64,000 bases of DNA from Zonotrichia leucophrys gambelii. Its lineage: Eukaryota; Chordata; Aves; Passeriformes; Passerellidae. Both the position numbers and the translations under genes were made by a program. Below are positions 11,501 to 26,500 of the stretch, one piece after another. The DNA is taken from assembly GCF_028769735.1 (NCBI RefSeq), contig NC_088171.1:78633216-78697215 (forward strand), written 5' to 3'. A model generated the notes under the pieces. It did no database searches, was not told the DNA's origin, and saw only the letters and a program-made list of their open reading frames with translations. Positions within the stretch are counted from its first letter, which is position 1, and the number at the start of each line of letters is the position of its first letter.

Positions 11501-14500
11501 CATATTTTGGAGCGATAAAACTATGCGGCTGGGACATGAAAATCCTAGAGATTTTAACGATCCTAATTGAATGGTAAAATACATACAAAAAGTGGTAGAA
11601 GCAGACTAATTCTTTAGTTTTGACAGGAGAGAGAAATCTGAAACAGAAAACTATATGTCAGTCATCAGCATAGATACAGTACCTGTACTTCTCACACTTT
11701 TTTTTTTTTTTGTAAGCATCTTTTGGCCACTTCTACGGAGAATTTACTAGACTGGATAAACCTTTTAATCTGATACACTCACAGTCAGCTCAGTGACTGC
11801 ACTGGGTAGGTGGTGATAATGATCAGTTGAAAGTATCATGCTTAATGAGTTTAGAAACAAAAGGATAGCAGAGTTGTTGGAGAGGGCAGCTGGGGTTTTT
11901 TTCTGTGGTGGGAAAGGCAAAATACATTTTATGTTTACTTTCTGTTAAAGATTTGAAGGTAAATGAGGGACTGAAAAAGAGAATTGGGTAAGCAAGTGCC
12001 AGTGGTGCAGAGTACAGAGAGTATAAAAGCAAGGACGTAAACTTAAAAACAGAAATGCAAAAAACTGAAGGCATCAAAGAAAATTTTGATGGGATAATGA
12101 ATTTCATGTTGTATTTTCTTTGTTTTCTTGTAATTAATGCATAGAAAGACTTGGAAATAAGAGTAGAGAACTGGAAAATAAAGGTGGTAAAAAGGTGTGG
12201 AGACAGAAGTCAGTTTAGCTTGAGAAAAACATTTGGTTGGCCATTCAGATAAAAGAGCACATTTTTCACAGAGCAAGTAAGCAGGCCACTGGTGCACTGC
12301 TAGCACAGTAGGCGCTGAATATTTGGCTGCTAGCATACAGAGCTGAATGAGTGCAAAGTGGACATTACAGTGGAAAAGAAGAAAAAATCTTTAGAAACTT
12401 TAGAAAAATGGATCTAATTGATAATTAATGACAGATGCGAGAAAACAGGGGATGGAACAATATCATAAGTGCCAATCATCTGAAAGTCATGAAAAAATAA
12501 AGAACAGTAGTTGAACAAAGGAACTGATTCTATCGTCATAGTGAGAGTTGGGTAGGGATAGAGAAGAACTAATAACAAAATACTAGATATTGACTTTGAT
12601 ATTCCTTTGAAGCATATTTGTAAGTTATGAGAAGAAATTAAATTCATCTTAAGAGGTCAGAGGACACATCAAGTGGGAGCTGAAGCCATCAGGAAGAAAT
12701 ATGGGGGTTTACAGAGAAAATCAAACAAGTAAGCAATTCTGTCAGACTTCTAAGTATATCCTAAGGTAATCAAGTAAAATACAAAATAAATAAAAAAAAC
12801 ACCATAGCCTACTTTAAAAAAATAACAGTATTAAAAGTATGTGGGTGTGTGCCCCTCATACATTACACTTTTATTTTCTGCACCTTATTAAAATTCAATT
12901 GCTTTCTGTTTTTATTTTGTGAGATGCGTAGTTTGTGCTCAAGGCAATTTGACTGCTAGAATAGTGTGAAAAAAACAGTGCAATGTAAACTGTCAATGAT
13001 TCTTGGAAATAATTTTTTAATTACAAGTGTCCTACTGATTTAGTGGTAAGATATATAATATAGATTTAAAGAGTGGCATTATCTTGTTATATTAAATAGT
13101 GGGTTAAATACTTCAAGGAAAAAAGTTAGATTCCTTCAGCCTATGATTTTCATGGAGCAGAATGACTTGCATGAGATACAGAGGCAGGTTGTTTTTCAGA
13201 GGAAATATATCCAATTACAGTTATTGCTGGAAATATAAGCATAAATTACATATTTGCAACAGACTTCATTATAAAAAAACATCCAAAAGTAGAAAAGGAT
13301 GTCAATGGGAATCAGGGTTGCTACCTATACATAAGTGCTGCCATTTCAAATGCTAAGAATAACAATGCAAGGCTTAAGATATGGCATCAGACCTGCATTT
13401 ACAAACCTTTTTATTACTGTTTTTTTTGTCATTTTCTGTGCTTGGGTGTTTTCCCAATGGCTTGATCTGCTAGAAGTTTGTTTAGTGATCAAAGATTTCT
13501 GAGTTTTCACAATACAAATTTTTGTCTTTTTGTCATATGTCAAAAATCCTGATTATTTAAGTCTTTAATTCATATCAACAGAGATTAGTGGAAAAATACT
13601 GAAACCAAGAAGTGGTTGTTTCCGCAGGCTTCTTCTATTTCTTGATATGAAAAATTGTTAGTACAGGATGGTGTACTGCTTTCATACCATGTGTCCATGA
13701 TTCCTTACCTTATGCCAATTAGGCAGTGCAAGTAGCCTGCTCTGAGCACCAAGTACTGTCAATACATGTTGACTTCTCTACCAGTCTCTGAAGTGTCCTT
13801 GTACTGTTATACACAACTGAAATTAGTCAAAGAAGATTTTATTAAATTAATTTTGAAATTTACTTTTAATACTTCTTGGTTTTGAATGTTGGTCCATTCT
13901 CACTGAAGTCTTCAGCACTTCATGCCAATGACTGGCAGTCATGCCAACTTACTTCTTTCTTAATTTGCTGTATTGAGGAGACAGGTTTTGCACCTATTGC
14001 ACTTGTATTTTAAAAAAAAATTGTCCCATGTATAGATTCAAATTGGATGTTTGATATTCTCTCTGAAGACTCTTTCTTATTGCTTCAGCAGTGTGCAGAG
14101 AATAGCCCCTGCCTGCTTTTGTGGCTACAGTGCAACAGTAAAGGAACACTTTGACCTCACTTCCTTTGAAGTACTTGTCTGAGTCAGAGCACCCTCATTG
14201 TGCATTTTGCCTGCATGACTCTTTTGCCATGGGGTTCTTTGCTTCTTTATAAAATTTATTTCAACTTTCCTTTTTATTTACTTTTATTTCTTCTTTAATT
14301 TTTCTTCTTCTTTTGTTTACATTCCAGCGAAGCTCGTGCAGAATGAGTATTCTTATTCTTGGCCACATGCTGTTTCCCTACTCCCTACTCTATCAGTGTG
14401 CATGTGTCCCATTTTTGCATATTTTTCTGTCAGTGTCTTCCCTTCAGGGCAGCATTAAACTTTGCCAGTTCTGTGATGACCATATTCCAGGTACAGGAAT

Positions 14501-17500
14501 ATACCATACTGTTACCCTCACAAGCCATATTAGTGGATGGCCGCTATTTCCTAAGCTAAGGCTCATTTTTCTCATCTTTCATGGCTAAAGAACAGATATA
14601 ATAAAATAATTCCTTTGCAGTTTCACATAGTCATGTACCTTGCCATCAAGATCAAATGCTAGCTAGCTTTATGTACATTTAACTATTCTTCTAACACTGG
14701 AAGCATATTATTCCAAGCGCTACAAATATTTTGGAAAAAGCAAATTCCATGACACTGGCAGCCAGGAATCTGTAACTGAAGAAAACGAGAGTAAACTTCA
14801 GTATGCCTTCTCTTTTTTCATGCTAAGGAGGCTCCCTCTGCTCCATGGGCAAAAAGACAGACTGAGAGTCTACATCTTAATGGAACATTTTATGTGTCTC
14901 TCATTGCCTTATCTGAGCAATCTGCAATTTACAATCTACTAGAGCTTGTGGCTACTCCCAGCACATTGTGTTCCTCCTTGAGTGACTAAAGTCCGCATCC
15001 GTTTCAGGGCAGCTCTTTCATAGGAGTAGAGTAGTTGGACAAATTTTATTAGAAGGAATGGGTGTAACAGCTGATGTGAGCTCCCTGAGTCACATCAGAA
15101 TAACAGAAATAGACTATGGGAGACTCACACTTTCATCCTTCTCCTGCACCTGCAGCACTATTCCTTCACATAGCTGCTGTTTTTACTGACCATAAAAGTC
15201 ATTGTAAGCTCAAATCATTTGATGTCACCTCCCAAAAAGGACACTTAGATGGTATTTGAATGTACCAGCTGACCTAAAATCCTCCCGAGACTTAATAAAG
15301 AGGGTCACTTCCTCCTCACCCACCATTTACAGAGCCCTGCATATCATCTCATTGCCTTCTGGATGCTTGCACTAAATAGAAATTAGATTAGTAACAGATG
15401 CTTTTCTGATATCTGTCAAATTTACAGAAAAGGTCTTCATATACTCCACTACCTAGTGTAAACAGAGGTTCAAATACATCTTCTAGAATTGCATTCATGG
15501 ATGCATCATCGCTCTCTACAACTATCTGGAAGGAGGTGGTGGTGAGGTGGATTTGGCCTCTACTCCCAAGTGAAGAACAAGCAATAGGACAAGAGGAAAT
15601 GGCCTCAAGTTGTGCCCAGGGAGGTTTGATTGGAGATTAGCAAAAATTGCCTCATTGAAATGGTAAGGCCTTCAAACACACTGACCAGGGAAGTGGTGAA
15701 ATCGTCATGTCTGGAAGTGTTCAAAAGGCATGTGGATGTGGCACTTGGGAATATGGTTTAGTGCTGAAAGGAATTGTGCTAGGTCAATGATTGGACTTGA
15801 TGGTCTTAGAAATCTTTCGCAACTTTAAAATTCTATGATCCTATAATCCCTGGGATTTCAAAATTCTCTACTTCTACTGCTCTTTTCTTCTTATAGTCTT
15901 GGTTAAAAATCTAGAAAATATGTGAAATTGCTGTTGGTTCTATGGAAATGTGCCTAGTTCAGAGTTTCTCCACTAAGAATTGATGCCATGTACTTGACTG
16001 TGTTCAGAAATTTGTGGAAAATCTATTGTGCATTCAGTGGGAAGTATTTATGGCTGCTGGATTTTAAAAGCTTCTCTTTCCTCTAAGCTTTACCCTCCTG
16101 CTTTTGTAGATGTCAGTGATACAATTGCTGTGAACTTAGCCCCAGCAATTAAACCTACAAGATCTATGGACTTCAGTCTTCTAGTCTAGATTGTTTTAGA
16201 ATAGAAAGAAGTTTCAGTAGTTTAAGAACTTCCAGATGTCTTGGTGGTCATCATGTGACACAAGTGAGTTTTTGTCTTCATTGTGCAACTCTCATGCATC
16301 AGGTCCTCAAGATAACCTTCAAAGTTCTTCCTTCCTTGTTTAGGTTCAGAGATACAGGCTTCCAACCTGTTTACTTAAAAATAATCTAGAATTTCTGCAG
16401 TGCTATATCCTATAATCCTGCATTAGCACATCTGAAGTGTGAATAAGAAGCCATGTCTTTGTCCCAGGGTCACTCTGTTTTCATCACCACTTCTCTGGGC
16501 AACCTGTTCCAATGTCTCACCTCTCTCACTGCAAAGAATTTTTTCCTAATATCTAATCTAAACCTACTCTCTTTTAGTTTAAAGTTGCTAAACCTCATCC
16601 TATCAGTATACTCCCCAATAAAGGCTCCCTCCCTGTCTTTCCTGTTGTCTCTCTTGTCGGGGAAGAGAGTTTTGTAAAATATGTTTTATGATAAGAAAAA
16701 GAAAATTACTTTAGAAAACTAAGTTTTATTTACAAACTCAAGTTCATGCATGAATTTTCATGCCTCCAAAGAGATGGTTAATTTGCACATCTCATGTTTA
16801 TTTTCATTACTAAAGGAAAAGCACTTTCAGAAAACTCCTGTGTGTGCTGGAAGACAGCAATCCGACTGTTCAGACTGACTGTGGCCATCAGCATTTCGGA
16901 AGGATGTGAGTCCAAAGTTGCAGCTACTTAACTTCCTGCTGGAGGATTCCACCACTGGACTTGGTTATCTTCTTGGTTGAGAGTCTGGGCTGCTTCATTT
17001 TGGTGGACCATGATCAGGCATTCACAAAGTGGCATTTTAAAAGCTCTTCTGTTGGAAAGTTGCTTAGGCTTGTTTTCACAGTCACTAAAATACCAATTTT
17101 TCCTGTTCAACACCTCATTCCAAGTTCCCTGACTGGAGAAATGACGCATTCCTTCAATCTCTCTTGTCCCTTAAAATCCTCTATGAGTTAAGGCTAATAC
17201 AAGAGAAGCAGTTCTCTTCAGTACAGCATAGCAAAAAAACAGTCTGATGTCAGTATACTGGCCACTGAAATGATTTTTTTTTTGTATAGTTTATGGTAGT
17301 GATTCACAGTCAGTTTTCTGTAATTCAGAGTTGGATCTGCATAAGTTACTAAGTCAGTCAGGCCTGACTGGACAAACATACCTGAAGAAGAGTATTAGGT
17401 CCTCTCTTTACTAGATGTGTAAGCCATTTACCTCTGAGTGCTTTGAGTGCCATGAGATCTTACACTACCTGTTTCACAGCCCTGAGACAAGTTCCATTAC

Positions 17501-20500
17501 CTCTGTCTGCAGTCACCAGTCTTAAATATCCTGCACTTTCTCAGCTCATTGGCTTGATATTTACCAGAGTCTAAGGAGTAGGTGAAAATTCCATCTGAGA
17601 TGGAGGAGATGCTTCCCTGCTTTTTCATTAGACATCATCCATGCAAGGATGAGTTGCCCGCAAACTATGGAAATCAAGAAATTTTTGTCCGACTACAGTG
17701 GCAGAACCAGGGCCTATTGAAGATCTACTTCCCTGTTTCTATCCATTCAGAGAGGTGAAAAAGAATCATAGGATCATAGAATGGTTTGGGTTGGAAGGGA
17801 CCTTAAGGACCCTGTAGTTCCAATCCCCCATGCCACGGGCAGGAATGCCATGGGCAGGAATGCTGCTCAGTAGATGAGGTTGCTTAGGATCCCATCTAAT
17901 CTGGCCTTTAGCCAGTGCTTCACCACCCTCTGAATAAAGAATTTCTTCCTAATTGCTTTAATTTTTTTCAAGTGGCTAGCAAGTCGTTTCAGGGCTTATA
18001 TGCTAGGGGACCCCTCAGGTGTTCTTCTAAGAGTGTCCTAAATTAGTTTAATCAGAGCTCAACTGTTACTGTTAATATTGGAAAGGAATGCAGAAACTGT
18101 GCTGACTGTAAGGCAGAGCAATCTTATGAGCTCCTGTTCTGAAAAGAAGACCAGTAGCTCCATCATATGTAATTAATGAATGTAAAGAGGGGACTATTGT
18201 CTAGAAACAACAAAATGTGACTGTGTTTATAGTAATAAACTTAAAAAATGACAATTGCAGAACAGTAAGTGGTTTTTCCATAAATCTATTTTCCATATTA
18301 ACAGCATGTACTTATCTTTCATTCTTTTTGGTGCTTTTGGTATTTGAGAGAAATTGATGGCATTTTTATTTTATGTCTGTGTTTTTATTGCAAGAGATGG
18401 TACATAGGTTATATGTAAGCCATATAAGCACCATCAAGCCAAGAATAATTTATAGCTTGGGAATTTTCAAATACAGTGATATGAATGGATATTACAGTTT
18501 TTGGTATTGCAACCATTGCTTCTAGAAGCAATATGATTATTGACACAGAGTGCAACAAGTTAGCTGGAAATTTTCAAAAGCATATTGTGCAATTTAATTT
18601 AATTACTCCAAGGGGTTTCAGACATATTCATGATGTGGTTAGAGAGAAATAGAGAGTATCTGGTATAGTGTATGCTCCAAGGTAGCTATTCTGTTTTTTC
18701 ACAGATAGAGCTCTAGTATTATATGATATGTAGTATTTAAATTGCCCCTCTCTGTAATTAAGCACTACAGCTTATATGTTTTTATAAAAATGGAATCTTG
18801 TAAGTAAGTGAGTGATCAAAACCATGGTTACTCAAACTATTAGGCAAAAATTAGTATTGATTCAAACAGCACCTATTAGTGTGTAATTGTGATTATTTAG
18901 CAGTACCTGAAAAAACTAATGCAATTGACTGCTAAAATTTTGCTGTGGAATATGTATTTAAATAACAACCCAATAAAACCCCCTTATTAATACCAATATT
19001 AACATTAATCCATTATACTAATTCTTAAAAATATATTATGCATATTTTTAAAGCCTTTTAATTATTATACATAATGTGTGATGTGTTAATTAATAAATTA
19101 CTTAATTCTTCCACTAGGCCAAATTTTCAAGCAGTATATTATTTACCATATTCATTGGTACACTCTAAAATTCTATAATTATGACTAATTTCTCTTTAAG
19201 TGAAGACTTACTGCTAATTTAATTCACTACAAAATCAATTTAATTGATTTATTAATTTAAGCAATTACATTCAAATTGACTTACAAAGCAGACTCTGCCA
19301 GATTTCATACAGCCCAGAACCCAAGATTGTCTTCTTCATGATTATATGCTATATAATAGCTTGGTACTCTTGCCATTCTGCCTTCTAACCTTCATCCAAG
19401 ATACTCATTATCTTACTTGGGGATTAGACAAGGCAACAACTCGAGCTCAGGATATGTTTCATGAGTCATTTTGTTGCCCTTGAAATCTGAACTTCTCTTT
19501 GTTTCACATCTTACAAAGAAACACATGAAATCAGGATTGCTTCTTCTCTCATGAGCATCTTCCAGATTTCCATATGAAAATTCTGATTGCAGTCTGTGAG
19601 TTAGTTTTGCTGAGGGCCAAAAGGAGCAGAGGCCAGTATTTGTACTCAGTGGATTTCTGGTGAGGTTGTATCTTGCAGTGCTGAGAGACATCATTGCCAT
19701 ATAGCAACTGGAAGAAGTCTGAATCGGGAAGGTGCATCTTCCTAACTAAAGGTGGGGAGTTGCTTTGTTCCCGAACTGTTGTTGAACTATTGTGACTCAT
19801 GCTGCTGCAGGATGCAGGGAAATCCAGCGACAATACATGGTGATGTTATTTGATTGCATGTCTTTGGATTCATAGAGTGTCTGCAAGCAGATAGTGGGAA
19901 GCAGTAATTATGATGTACTTTAAACAAAATTATGCTTTACAACTAGACTGTACTTATCCAATCAAATGTGTTTGTGCATCTACCTTCTGAAGGTCCTCTT
20001 CCAGTCTTCTTTCAGTGAACTGGAAACTTTGAACTCTGAATTTCCAATTGCATGGAATTTCTTTCACTTTCATATAATTTCTATGGCTCTTTTCCATTAT
20101 AGCCTTTCCATGGCTTCTTTTCCTGCATCCAGAGCCCAATGAAATATGCCAGTGTCAGAAATAGTTCCTAACTTTCTTTGTACCATACTAAAATCATTTC
20201 CCTACTTATCCCTATGGAGATGATGTGAATAGAGTAATCAATTTCATTTACTTTTCCTTTAGTTCAGTGAACATCCATGTATTGTACAGGAACTGGAAGT
20301 GTTCCAATAAATTACTTGGAAGAAGTTCTACTATTGAATATCCTGAATAACATAAAAATCTGTTATTAAAATAGTATCCTTAGAGGTGAAAGTTTAAAAC
20401 CTTGCTTTCACTCGCATGAACAATAGGTTTGAGGCAAGGTCCTCATAATGGAATAATTTTGGAATGGAACAAACATTAAGGTATAGAATATTCTCAAATA

Positions 20501-23500
20501 AACTCTCCATGATTCCTTTTGCATGGGTTGTAAAAATTATTTAATTCTTCATAGGATCAAAAAGACAGAGTAGCCAGCACTTTCGGAAAGTCGAGCTAGC
20601 AAATTAAATGTGAGTTTTAGTAAAGGAGCCAGAATTAATACTTAAATACATTCAACATGGAAGACAAGAAGGCATCAACAGAAATGTATAGTGACTGTCT
20701 AGTGACTGCATAGTGACTAGTGTCCAAGGTATTCTTGTGGAAGAGGCTTGATCTGGCCCTCCATGCTGAGAAATTTTTTACATACATTTGGTGACTGCAT
20801 CAATATTGTCATGAACTGCACAATATTAGCCTCATGTTCAGCATTTTTTTCTAAATTTAAAAGTTGTCAAGAGTTTTAGCTAGAATTTACAGATAGGTTT
20901 TTTCCCACGAGAGAAGGAAAAAGCAAATCCAGAGCCCTTTCTGATACTGTTTATTAGTGCTGAAGAAGTAAAATGCAGAACTGTTTAGGCAAAATGTTGT
21001 TAACACTCCAAAGTGACTACATGGCATGAAAATTGTTAATACCTCCTTCATATCACTTATTTATGATCTTGCTGAGGTTTACTTCCTGAGTGCAATTATA
21101 CTGAATGTTTTTTCTCTCAGTGTTCTTCCAGGAATGTGGACCGACAGTAACAAGACAGCCTATGTTTGAGCTAAGCTGCCAGCATCACTTTGCAGATCAT
21201 CTTTGGGTTGCAGAGACTGCAACAACCATGGCAGGCTTTAATTTCCTCCAGTCATTAATATTTAATTTTCAGATAATGCTATCAAAAATACAGTAGGTTG
21301 TAATGAAATTCAATATTTCCAATACAGCGGCAACAGAAATCGAACAGTTCCTACTTTACAGTAGGAATACTATTTATTCACATAGAATGGTAATTTCATT
21401 TTCACCAAATATACACATCCATGGAATGTGCAAAATGCCAATGAGCTAAATGCCAGTAAGCTAAACGTAGTTAGTTTGAGTCTCATAGGAGTTAAAAGTT
21501 AACTTGAGAATAATTTACCTAACCGTACATGTTTCTTATTTCCTTCAGAAAATAAGAAACTCTAGACTTTGTCCTCTTTGCTGTGCTGTATATCAGCAGA
21601 CAGCTGTTCTTTTTTGTTGTAGTCCCCCATGAGAACAAGAGCTAGCAAGCATGAAACTTCTCCCAGCTTCCTACAGAATACTTCATCTGTGTCTTCCTCC
21701 TTGGGTGGCCTGTAACAAACTCCCACCAGGATGTCTGCCTTGTCACCCTTCCCTTGAATCTTCATCCATGAATGCTCAAGTCTATCGGCATCATCATTAA
21801 GCTCTAGACAATCATAACACCCCTAACGTTCAGGGCTACCTTGCCAACTCTCCTTCCTTGACTATCCCTTCTGAAGATTTTGCAGCCATCCATTGTAGCA
21901 CCCCAGTTGTGCAAGTCCTCCCACCATGTTTCTATGATGCCACAGTTTTCCTGCTGCCCAATGGATTCCAGCTCCTCCTGTTTGTTGCCCATGTCACATG
22001 CATTGGTGTGGATGCACTTCAGCTGGGCTATTGATCCCACCGCCTTTTTGGGGAGAGAAGCCCTAATTCCTACATGACCATTCTCAGGTGTTTCTCTGCT
22101 TTCTAATGTAACAATAACTTGTGCTGTTGCTCACACATACCCAGATCTTCATTCCTGCATTACTGAGATGGCAGACGAAAGGACCTTCATAGCACTCTGC
22201 CTCTCCAACACTGGTGTGCTATCCCCAGGCTGATCTTTAGTGAACGTGGCTTTATCCCTTTTCCCTTCAAGTTTAGTCTAAAGCTCTTTCAGTGAGCCCT
22301 GAAAACTCCTGAGCAAAGATCCTTTTCCTGCTTTGTGACAGGTACTCCCTGTCTGTCATCACAGACTCAACGCCATGTAAATTGACCCATGATTAAAAAA
22401 CCCAAAATTCTGCAGGGAGGGAGTTGCAGAGATTTGCCTGCTGAGCTCAGCAGGAGCTTGTCACCATTGTCCCCTGTCATTTAGGTCACTGCATTGGACA
22501 GAGGATAGGGAATCCTCCATATCATGCATTCTGTCTGCCCTTTTGTGCCTGTCCCAGGGAAGGTAGTTGAACTGTTTTACTTTTTCTTTCTTACTCCGAT
22601 ATTCCTCACCCTGCTTGCCTGCCTCTTTTCTGTCAGTTTGAAGAGAAGCTCCTCTGCCTGAGCATGCCTCCCACAGGCACGCTAACTGCTGTTGCTCCTA
22701 CTGCCACAAGAGCAGGGCACACTCTGCAGCCTGGCACCAGGGTGTCAGCATTTTCCACTGGAGCTCTGCCTGGGTAGCTGCCTCGGCTGGTCACACAGTC
22801 TTGCCTAATTCCTTTCATTATTTTAGCTGTCAGCAAAAAATAGATAGTGAAAATTTCTCAGAGAAAGAATAATGTAAGACTAATGTAGTTGACAGCACAG
22901 CTCTGCTTGTGGTCTCAGATCCCAATTCTAACATAATTTTAAAAATTGTAAGATATAGGGTTGAATTGTTCTACTTAGTAAGTAGTAAAATTTTGAGAGA
23001 TGAATGTAATAGAATGTGAAGATTTTGTAGATTGACCAGGATGTCCAAGCTTCTGGACAGCCAGAAATCCAAGGTGCACCCAGGGTAGGTGTAGATGTTC
23101 AATCAGTTGTGTACATGCAGTAAGTCAACACTTCCAGGAGCTGTCAACTAAACTGCTTGAGTGGTGCACAGATGGACGGGATCTGTACCGTCAATGTTAT
23201 GTTTTCAGAATGTCCCAAGTAAAATAGTGGTGCAGCCTTCCAAGCTGATGGAGAAATTACATACAGCCTAAACTATCTGTATTGATGAGTTCTCTGCCAG
23301 ATGAAAAGATAATGGGCATCATGACTCCAGGCACTCTATGTGTTCATAATGTATCAAAATAGGCAGCCATTAACGGTGTGCTGCAATTTTTGTGACATTG
23401 ATTCTTTTAAGAAAAAGTCATAAAAACAGAAGCCTATAGCTAAAAATGACATTTCTTATGTTTGTGTGTGTGTGTACTCAAAACTACGCATTTTCTGTCC

Positions 23501-26500
23501 AGACTGGTCAGTAAATTAACTATCATTGTACACTGAATCATGTAGGCAGTGTGTTTGCTTACTGCAAAACATTTTAGAAATCCTAATTATCTAATCGCAT
23601 AGACTACCAACAAGATAAAGTAAGGAACAGCCATTTAAAAAATGATATGTTGGACTTAAATCTGTGTGTTCTTTTGCTTCTCTATAAATTTTATTCATAT
23701 GTATGCAGATTACAAATCCTGTAATGGATAATGGATGACACTAGGAAAGAACTTTTTCTTGTAAAAATTAGTTCTAGCAATTAGAGCAATCTAACAAAAG
23801 GTTTTTGAGGTTGTATATTTGGTATGTTTTCGGGTTAATCTTGTTATATTACAGTAGGTCACAGCCAGGCATTATTGTTACCAGTATGTAAAATATTCAT
23901 TCCAGAATGAGTGAAGAGATTGAGAGGTTTCTGTCAGCAGTGCCCATAATAAACTGTCTTTCTGAGTGAACAGAGTGGGATAATCCCATAACAACTCTTT
24001 GTCTTAAGGAATTTTGGTGGATTATAAATTGGTGCAGCGGATACACATTTGGGTAGCCATAAGGAAATTTCATATGTTCTTTATTGAGGATGTAGGAAAA
24101 CCTGTCGTTTCTTTGCAGACATTTTTAATGCAAAGTATTCTAAGTACAAGTACAGTATCAGTTCTTTTGAGATAATTTTTCTGCCATATATTATACCATA
24201 ATCAATTGGTTTCTACAAGGCATTATTAAAACAAAGCCAAGTTAATATTGATTTATCTCAAAAATGACAGACCTTTGAATATTTTATCCACCTTTATGTT
24301 AGTAAGGACATGCATATAACTGCATTGACTTTATTCTTTAACAATTATTCCATCAAAGCAATAAATTTCCTTCAACTTCTGAAAGTCTCAAAAATAAGGA
24401 ATTATTTCCTTATTTTTGTATTTTTCTTTGACAGAAACTTTAGAAGAAAAGAGGAGCAATATTTCTGGGGTCAGAATTTGAACTCTAGAGTACCATTAAT
24501 GTATTATACTCCCAAATGATTTATCAGGGAAGGACCAGCGGTAAATAAAAGTTTAAAAGAACCAAATGCAATGAAGTGTCAGTAGAAGTAAAAGTCTAGG
24601 AAGTTTTCAAGGGCAGAAAGTATTACATTAAAATCAGAAGCATTAATTTTATTTTGTTTAAAACACCATTTTCAAAGGAAGTTTTTGCCATAATTGTAAA
24701 TTAAAATAAAATTCTTTTTTCATGGGCAACTGAGATGGCATGGTACATCATAACACTACATATATTATGAGACGGAATATGAAATGGGATTTTCATAGAA
24801 ATTTGAAATAATTTTAAATTATATTCTTAATAGTTTATAATAACTCTATAATAGTTTATAATAATTTTAATATAATATTTATATCATTATATTATAAATA
24901 TTATATTACATAGAATAGATTATAATTATAATTATTATGTTAAATTTATAAGCATTTGTAAAATCTCATAAATGAGGTTTTAAGAATTAGTATATCTGAA
25001 ACCCACAATATTATTGTAGTTATCAAGATGCAAAATATTTCACATTTCTTCCTAGCTGTTGAACAAAAATGACAATCTTTCTCATAATATTTTTTTAGGG
25101 TCATCTACTTTACAGAAGCTGACAATAAAATCCTGTCTAGATCTTTCCTAACATGGCAAAATGTTTAGCTAAAATACCTGTTACAGATTGTGGAATGTAT
25201 AGTCAGAAAAAACCAAAAGCAAATTAGAAAGTCATAATATTATTTGTAGTCATGAATGATTAAAATTTTAGAACAAAGTTATATGAAGAAAATGAGAAAA
25301 ACACTAGTGGAAATAATGGATTTAAGTCATGACACATGAATTCAGTCTGCTTTGTTCTGAATGCAATTTCTCAACATACTATCACTGAGTAATTTTTATT
25401 ATTTTGTGACTTCATAAGCCATTAATTTGACATTAAAAGATGAAGTGATTATAACAGAACAGTGAATACAATAAGGAAAATAACTGTGAGAAATCAAAGA
25501 ATGTTTACCTGACTTGGATGCGATAATAAGAATTATTATCATTATTATCATAATTCTTAGAAGGAGCTTTCTTTTCCTGGGTTTCTTTCAGTTGAATTCT
25601 CACACGTGTTAGCCATGCTGTGAGTGAGACTTCCGGCACAAGCAAATGGTGTGACCTCAACTCCAGTTCCTCTTCACAAGCCTTGTAATGAAATGCAAAG
25701 CAACCAAACAATGCAGTCCTGTGCAGTTCATCTCATTGTCCAATGGCTAATGCTGGCCACGTTTAAGAAAGGACTGAACATTCCAAGCCTATCAATATGT
25801 GAATAACATCGTAACTACAGAATATCACCTTCATTATGCGACAAATACACCTGTCCCAGTAACATCTGCTTGCCTTTTTATAATTTCTACCCAAACTCAG
25901 TCAAATTTAGGGGAAAAATATCAAGACACTCATTTCCCAAGAGACAATCTCAGACTGGTACAAATCCAAACATATTGGAGAGGGGCAAGGAGGAGGAAAT
26001 TTCTGTTGGGGTAAGTTAACCATCAGGAACATCCACAGTGTTTTTTGCCATTAGCACTAAGGAGTAACACAGACAGAATATGAGGTCCCCAAGCTCATCG
26101 CGTGTTACAGCTGAACAGCAATCCATCCCACCTCATCACTCCTGAGGTGCTGGATTCCTATGGCAGACTGCCGACCACAAGGAGGCAAGTTAGCGGTTTC
26201 ACGTAAATTTTCTAGGCCACTGCAATGTCTTCCGTCTTACACACACAGTCCTTCCTCACCCATCTACTATGGAATATCATCAATTAGGTTAAATTACAGA
26301 TTACAGTAATAGGGAGGAAAATTTTGTAAAATTTTTGAATTTCTTGATTTTTGCTGACCGTCATACTGAAAAAGGTGGAGGATTAAAATTTTTTTCCATA
26401 GGACAAAGACAGTCAATACCATAAAGGTTAAAGTAGTTGGGTAATAGAAGAAAATATCTAATCTTATTTTTGGGATTATTTTTTTATTATTATTTTGGTG

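Noticed and set aside
15460..15480. GTTCAAATAC resembling a tRNA B box
   Set aside because: No matching A box at the right distance and no cloverleaf; it is followed soon after by a CR1 fragment.
17830..17870. GGGCAGGAATGC repeated twice
   Set aside because: It lies inside the CR1 3' end and is just a small duplication in that copy, not an independent tandem array.
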